In this document: one piece after another, positions 5,537-8,684 of the stretch
Layout: each line of letters begins with the position of its first letter
Position numbering within the stretch: position 1 is the first letter of the stretch
NCBI GenBank assembly: GCA_022562335.1
Contig: JADFPM010000108.1
Location: 1-8,684 of the forward strand
Source: Chloroflexota bacterium
GTDB taxonomy: Bacteria > Chloroflexota > Dehalococcoidia > Lucifugimonadales > UBA3495
DNA length: 8,684 nt
Reading direction: 5' to 3'
Position numbers and translations under genes: made by a program
Notes under the pieces: generated by a model
Databases searched by the model: none
The model's input: only the letters and a program-made list of their open reading frames with translations
What the model was told of the DNA's origin: nothing

Positions 5537-6427
5537 TTGACTATTGAAACAGTGGCGATCCTGAGCCCGGGAGACATGGGTCACGCCGTGGGACAGCTTC
5601 TCCGGGAGCATGAACTGCGGGTGGTGACCTGTTTGACGGGACGGAGCGCCCGCACCCGGACCCTGTCGGAGCAGGCAGGCATAGTTGACGTCCCAAATTT
5701 TGAGCAGATGGTAGACCAGTCTGACATCGTGCTTTCCATCACCGTGTCCGAATCCGCGCCCAGCGTAGCCCGGATGGTGGCTGATGCGGTGCGCTCAACG
5801 GGGACGGACCTGCTTTTCGCCGAATGCAACGCCATTGCACCGCAGGTGGCGCGGGATATCGAGCCTGTGATCACGGAATCAGGGGCGCGGTTTGTCGACG
5901 CCTCCATCATCGGAGGCCCGCCTAGCAACGGTTCCAGTCCCCGGTTTTACACCTCTGGCCCCCGCGCATCCGAATTAGAGCAACTGCGGGAGTTTGGCCT
6001 GGACGTCAGAAACATAGGCCCCGATACGGGCCAAGCGTCGGGCATCAAGATGTGTTACGCCGCCATGACCAAAGGCTCATCGGCCCTGTATGCCCAATTG
6101 CTGATGGCCGCCGAGCTCATGGGGCTTTCCGGACATCTCAAAGCGGAGTTCCAGGACGGGCAAGGGGCCGTCTACCAGCGGATGGAACGGGGATTGCCTG
6201 GAGTGCCTGCCAAGTCCCGCCGCTGGGTCAGCGAGATGGAAGAGATCCAAGCTACCTTCAGCGGGCTGGGGATGACGCCCCACCTGTTTCAAGGGGTGGC
6301 CGACATGTACCGGCTGATCGGAGCCACGCCTCTGGGAGAGGAGACCCCGGAGTCCAAAGACCTGGAAAGGTCATTGGAACAGACCATAACCCAACTGGCC
6401 GCCCACGTGGAGCCGCCGGCCGGATAA
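5537..6427 (+). CDS. NAD(P)-dependent oxidoreductase, 6PGDH-like with DUF1932 domain
   Basis: A 296-aa cytosolic dehydrogenase of the beta-hydroxyacid dehydrogenase superfamily. The N-terminal Rossmann domain starts VAILSPGDMGHAVG (G12-x-M14-G15), the form of nucleotide-binding loop seen in this group. The DASIIGGPP segment ends the domain. The C-terminal all-helical domain holds GQASGIKMCYAAMTKG, with K171 in the position of the catalytic lysine, then SRRWVSEMEEI and ATFSGLGMTP, both typical of DUF1932. Substrate unknown; probably a hydroxy acid or a related carbonyl compound. Start: TTG at 5537 has AGGGGA (5523-5528) at ideal spacing; the GTG two codons upstream is too close to that site. 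It lies 47 nt after the transporter gene, across an AT-rich gap with a small AGATA-TTTT-TATCT inverted repeat at 5508-5521, so it may be read through from the metal operon or have its own promoter. Confidence 0.85.
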   Translation: MTIETVAILSPGDMGHAVGQLLREHELRVVTCLTGRSARTRTLSEQAGIVDVPNFEQMVDQSDIVLSITVSESAPSVARMVADAVRSTGTDLLFAECNAIAPQVARDIEPVITESGARFVDASIIGGPPSNGSSPRFYTSGPRASELEQLREFGLDVRNIGPDTGQASGIKMCYAAMTKGSSALYAQLLMAAELMGLSGHLKAEFQDGQGAVYQRMERGLPGVPAKSRRWVSEMEEIQATFSGLGMTPHLFQGVADMYRLIGATPLGEETPESKDLERSLEQTITQLAAHVEPPAG

Positions 6428-6462
6428 TCGGGATCGATCAAAGGTTTTTTTGGGATAACAGA

Positions 6463-6488
6463 TAGGAGCACGCTGCGGCGTGCCCCTA
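6463..6488. repeat. Palindromic repeat between convergent genes
   Basis: TAGGAGCACGC (6463-6473) pairs with GCGTGCCCCTA (6478-6488) around a TGCG loop: 11 bp with one A/C mismatch. It sits in the 88-nt gap where the plus-strand dehydrogenase and minus-strand cupin genes converge, so it could serve as a two-way transcription barrier, although only a TTTT follows on the plus strand (6492-6495). A separate T7 run at 6445-6451 has no clear stem before it. The palindrome is of the same type as the hairpin at 3923-3944, which suggests a dispersed repeat family. Confidence 0.55.
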
Positions 6489-6515
6489 CGCTTTTGGGCA
6501 GGTCCGATTTTGGAT

Positions 6516-6887
6516 CTACGCCTCGGTCTGTTCGGTCTCGCTGCCCTTGACGGTTACGGTGATGTGGGCCATGGAGGTGCTGTCAGGGGCCCCGTGCCAG
6601 TGGTTCTCTCCTGCCGGGATCAACACCACATCGCCTTGCTTCACGATGATTTCCTCGGTGTCGTTGACGACCTTTCCGATGCCTTCGGTTATGATCAAGA
6701 TCTGGTCTCCGCTGTGTTTGTGGAATTTATTGCGTGAACCAGCGTCGAAGGCCACGATGGCGAAGTTGAAGTTGGTGCTGTCGGTGGGTTGCAAGATCGA
6801 CTGGCGCCAGACCTGGGTGCCCGTCATCAGGCCGCCGGTCATCGGGGCGGCTTCTCTGGGTACGTCGCTCATGGTTACGACTTTCAT
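6516..6887 (-). CDS. Small single-domain cupin protein
   Basis: A 123-aa beta-barrel protein of the cupin superfamily (COG1917-like). Motif 1 is GSRNKFHKHSGDQ...G: G50, H56, H58 and G69 match the consensus, but the usual metal-binding Glu is Gln (Q62). Motif 2 is GDVVLIPAGENHWHG: G85, P91, G93 and the ligand H96, with an extra H98. Three of the four usual metal ligands are therefore His, and one is Gln. Start: ATG at 6887 with a perfect AGGAGG 5 nt upstream. C-terminal tail is short and acidic. It follows the amidohydrolase/unknown-protein pair on the same strand but after 268 nt, so it probably has its own promoter in that gap. Function could be a small dioxygenase, isomerase or sugar/metal-binding protein; the fold is sure, the reaction unknown. 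Confidence 0.87.
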   Translation of the reverse strand: MKVVTMSDVPREAAPMTGGLMTGTQVWRQSILQPTDSTNFNFAIVAFDAGSRNKFHKHSGDQILIITEGIGKVVNDTEEIIVKQGDVVLIPAGENHWHGAPDSTSMAHITVTVKGSETEQTEA

Positions 6888-6937
6888 GGGTGCCTCCTAA
6901 TCTTGGTCATGTTTAAAGCGGTGGTTATTGGGGCAAG

Positions 6938-6982
6938 GCCCGGCCGCGGGCATTTCCGGCGATAATGATAACCCGGCCGGGC
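6938..6982 (-). promoter_or_regulatory. Inverted repeats in the cupin upstream region
   Basis: GCCCGGCCG (6938-6946) is the exact reverse complement of CGGCCGGGC (6974-6982). The 27-nt centre contains GATAATGATAAC (6961-6972). The left arm can instead form a local 5-bp stem (GCCCG at 6938-6942, CGGGC at 6947-6951), so two structures exclude each other. If transcription of the cupin gene begins upstream of 6982 this would lie in its leader. Function not known. Confidence 0.35.
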
Positions 6983-7049
6983 AGGCATGACAACGCCTAC
7001 ACCGCTGTCTGGGATTTCTCGATCATCCGTCGCGACCCCCTAACCTCCC

Positions 7050-7105
7050 GTTCGTGGTGAGCTTGTCGAACCACCTAGCTGCCCTTCGACAAGCACCGGG
7101 CGAAC
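7050..7105. repeat. Dispersed-type inverted repeat with GCTTGTCGAA/TTCGACAAGC arms
   Basis: GCTTGTCGAA at 7061-7070 is the exact inverse of TTCGACAAGC at 7085-7094, and GTTCG at 7050-7054 of CGAAC at 7101-7105, with 6 unmatched bases in between on each side. Each arm is also partly self-complementary: GTGGT with ACCAC on the left, GCCC with GGGC on the right. I recall very similar strings as dispersed intergenic repeats in many environmental genomes. It lies just beyond the 3' end of the unknown 126-aa gene, so it may help end that transcript. Confidence 0.55.
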
Positions 7106-7155
7106 AGAAAAGACTCGGCTCGCCCTAAGAATCGAGTGACCCCGGCCTGCCGGGA

Positions 7156-7536
7156 CTACTCCTCGCCCTGCCGGCGCATATCGGCCAACAGACCGGCCAC
7201 CGTCTGGGCCAGCAAATGGGGGCGCTCGGCGTACTCTTCGGTGGGGTACCATTCGTAATCCAGGCTGTGCAACACGGCGCCCTCGATGCTGCACCTAAGG
7301 CCGGACACTATCACTTTGAATCCCACGGCCAGCGTGGCCTGTTCGGCCAGGATCTCCAGTACCACGCCGGGACAATCAAACACCACCAGGAACCCGCCTT
7401 CCTTTTTGCCGTCGGTGACCCTGGCCCTGAAGACCTGTCCCAGATGGTCGAATTCGACTATGGCATAACCGCGTTCCTCAATGCCGTAGTCCGGCCAGCC
7501 TATGTTGATGGTGCCGCCCACTTCCCAGTGGTGCAT
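7156..7536 (-). CDS. Uncharacterised 126-aa protein coupled to the amidohydrolase
   Basis: I do not recognise this family. The ATG overlaps the stop codon of the amidohydrolase gene by one base (TAATG), so translation is probably coupled and both come from one mRNA. The protein is soluble, without signal peptide or membrane segment. It begins with MHHWEVGGTINIGWPDYGIEERGYAIVEFD, followed by alternating hydrophobic strands (VFRARV, GFLVVFDCP, KVIVSGL), suggesting a mostly beta fold. It ends in a helical, charged tail (HLLAQTVAGLLADMRRQGEE). C-terminal CP and LRC cysteines (about positions 55 and 81) show no metal-binding spacing. Its position points to a role with the upstream hydrolase, for example as a subunit or a second step, but this is inference. 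Confidence 0.75.
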   Translation of the reverse strand: MHHWEVGGTINIGWPDYGIEERGYAIVEFDHLGQVFRARVTDGKKEGGFLVVFDCPGVVLEILAEQATLAVGFKVIVSGLRCSIEGAVLHSLDYEWYPTEEYAERPHLLAQTVAGLLADMRRQGEE

Positions 7537-8684
7537 TAAGTGTGGCCGGCCGAGGGTTCTGGGCCGGGTATTCTGACGCCTCCCCGGAACACCGCCTGCA
7601 CTTTACGCAGGTCTTCCAGGTTGCGGGAAGGATCGCCTTCCACCACCAGCAGGTCAGCCTCTTTTCCGGGTTCGATGGTCCCGATCCGGTCCGAGACGCC
7701 CATGGCGGCGGCGCTGTCCCGGGTGCCGGCGATGATGGCGGCCAGCGGAGTGAGGCCGGCGTCGGCCATGGCTATCAACTCACCCTGGAAGTCTCCGAAG
7801 GGATAAGTTCCCCAACCGCAGTCGGAGCCGCCGATGAGCCGCACTCCGGCATCAATAAGCCTGGCGCAACGTTCCAAGCGGAGTCCATCGTTCGCTTCCA
7901 GAGTTTCCAGGCGTGTTTGCTCCTCGGTAGTCAGCTCTTCGATCTCCCGTTTCCGGCGCAGCAGGTCCCGCCGCGTCCGGCCCAGATGCAAGGTGGGATT
8001 CACCCACACCCCAGCATCGGCCAGCCGGCGGGCGGTGTCTTGGTCGAACCGGTAGGCGCCGTCAGATTCGCAGAAAAAGCAGTGCAACACCATGTCTACC
8101 CCGGCCGTCAGGGCATTCTTTATCGCGCCGGTGCAACGGCAGTGGGCGGCCACCGGCCGGCCCCGGTTGTGGGCTTCTTCCACCAGGGTGATCATCTCGG
8201 GCTCGGTGAAGGACGGCCGGTATGGGTCGCTGGTGGATGTGCTGCCGCCCGAGGCGGCTACCTTTATGAAATCGGCTTTCTGCTTGATCAGCTGGCGCAC
8301 TTGGCCGCGCACGCCCTCGACGCCATCGGCCTCGGCACCCATGTACCAAAGGTGCCCGCCGGTGACGGTGATGGGCCGGCCCGACACCAGGACCCGGCTG
8401 CCCTTAACCAAACCAGAATCGACCGATTGGCGCAAGGAGAATGCCGTGTCGTGCCAGGCGCCGCAGTCGCAAACCGTGGTGACCCCAGAAGCCAACGCCA
8501 AGGCCACGTTCTGGGCCGAACGCAACAAACGTATGTCGTCGGTATCATCCTGGTTGACCGCCTCCCCGCTGCGCCCGTCCCCGGGCATGTTGGTGTGGGT
8601 ATGGCAATCTATAAGACCGGGCAAGAGGGTGGCATCGGGATAATTCAGTGTCTGGTGAACCTGCTGGTTCGCCAAAGGCCCTCC
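7536..8684 (-). CDS. Metal-dependent amidohydrolase, 5' partial
   Basis: A zinc-type hydrolase of the amidohydrolase superfamily, in the imidazolonepropionase/prolidase-like branch (COG1228). Counting from the TTG at 8675: LLPGLIDCHTH holds the HxH pair (H25, H27); TGGHLWYMG follows at 105-113; FIKVAASGG has K138 as the likely carboxylated bridging lysine; AAHCRC gives H178; LHC gives H198; and GGSDCGWG gives the catalytic D285. The C-terminal signature GTIEPGKEADLLVVEGDP closes the composite beta domain. The set of metal ligands is complete, so it should be active; the substrate (dipeptide, cyclic amide or similar) is unknown. The frame continues without a stop to the right edge, and the usual N-terminal beta-domain strands before PDATLLPG are missing, so the TTG is probably not the true start. 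A 1-base stop/start overlap links it to the unknown 126-aa gene downstream. Confidence 0.9.
   Translation of the reverse strand, partial: GGPLANQQVHQTLNYPDATLLPGLIDCHTHTNMPGDGRSGEAVNQDDTDDIRLLRSAQNVALALASGVTTVCDCGAWHDTAFSLRQSVDSGLVKGSRVLVSGRPITVTGGHLWYMGAEADGVEGVRGQVRQLIKQKADFIKVAASGGSTSTSDPYRPSFTEPEMITLVEEAHNRGRPVAAHCRCTGAIKNALTAGVDMVLHCFFCESDGAYRFDQDTARRLADAGVWVNPTLHLGRTRRDLLRRKREIEELTTEEQTRLETLEANDGLRLERCARLIDAGVRLIGGSDCGWGTYPFGDFQGELIAMADAGLTPLAAIIAGTRDSAAAMGVSDRIGTIEPGKEADLLVVEGDPSRNLEDLRKVQAVFRGGVRIPGPEPSAGHT

Noticed and set aside
8092..8643. 183-aa open frame on the plus strand opposite the amidohydrolase
   Set aside because: No recognisable motif; the minus strand carries all amidohydrolase metal ligands across the same stretch.

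Overview
This GC-rich 8.7 kb window of a bacterial chromosome looks like ordinary metabolic and accessory sequence from an environmental bacterium. The mix of a cyclic-imidate/prolidase-like amidohydrolase, a DUF1932-type dehydrogenase, small cupin and VOC proteins, and short palindromic repeats between genes resembles Chloroflexota of the SAR202/Dehalococcoidia type. That taxonomic guess is an inference from gene style, not from a marker gene. No rRNA, tRNA, CRISPR array, transposase or phage gene is visible.

Layout. Plus strand, 2-6427: the 3' part of a P-loop kinase gene (cut by the left edge); a VOC-family (glyoxalase/extradiol dioxygenase fold) gene with its own extended -10 promoter; a hairpin/T-run structure; an OPA-like MFS transporter followed 25 nt later by a membrane-anchored alpha/beta hydrolase with a cysteine nucleophile; a 355-nt gene-free block holding a palindrome-rich MITE-like element and a promoter; a Fur-family regulator and a nickel/cobalt (UreH/NiCoT-like) transporter; and a 6-phosphogluconate-dehydrogenase-like oxidoreductase. 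Minus strand, 6516-8684: an amidohydrolase (cut by the right edge), a small unknown protein coupled to it by a TAATG stop/start overlap, and a cupin. The two gene sets converge at a palindromic repeat near 6475.

The most informative unit is the metal cassette at 4193-5489. A TTGACA/TACACT promoter is followed at its predicted start site by the perfect palindrome TTGCAA-N4-TTGCAA, then a Fur-family regulator, then a transporter with the HX4DH nickel/cobalt motif and a His-rich loop. The half-sites match what I recall of the Streptomyces Nur (nickel uptake regulator) box, so a self-regulated nickel-homeostasis operon is the best reading. The MFS + hydrolase pair may import and hydrolyse an unknown ester or lactone. 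The minus-strand operon looks like a small hydrolytic catabolic unit of unknown substrate.

I found no clear new defence or mobile system. The items most worth a second look are the Nur-like operator, the 235-bp palindromic element, and the hairpin plus T-run that ends one base before the MFS start codon.
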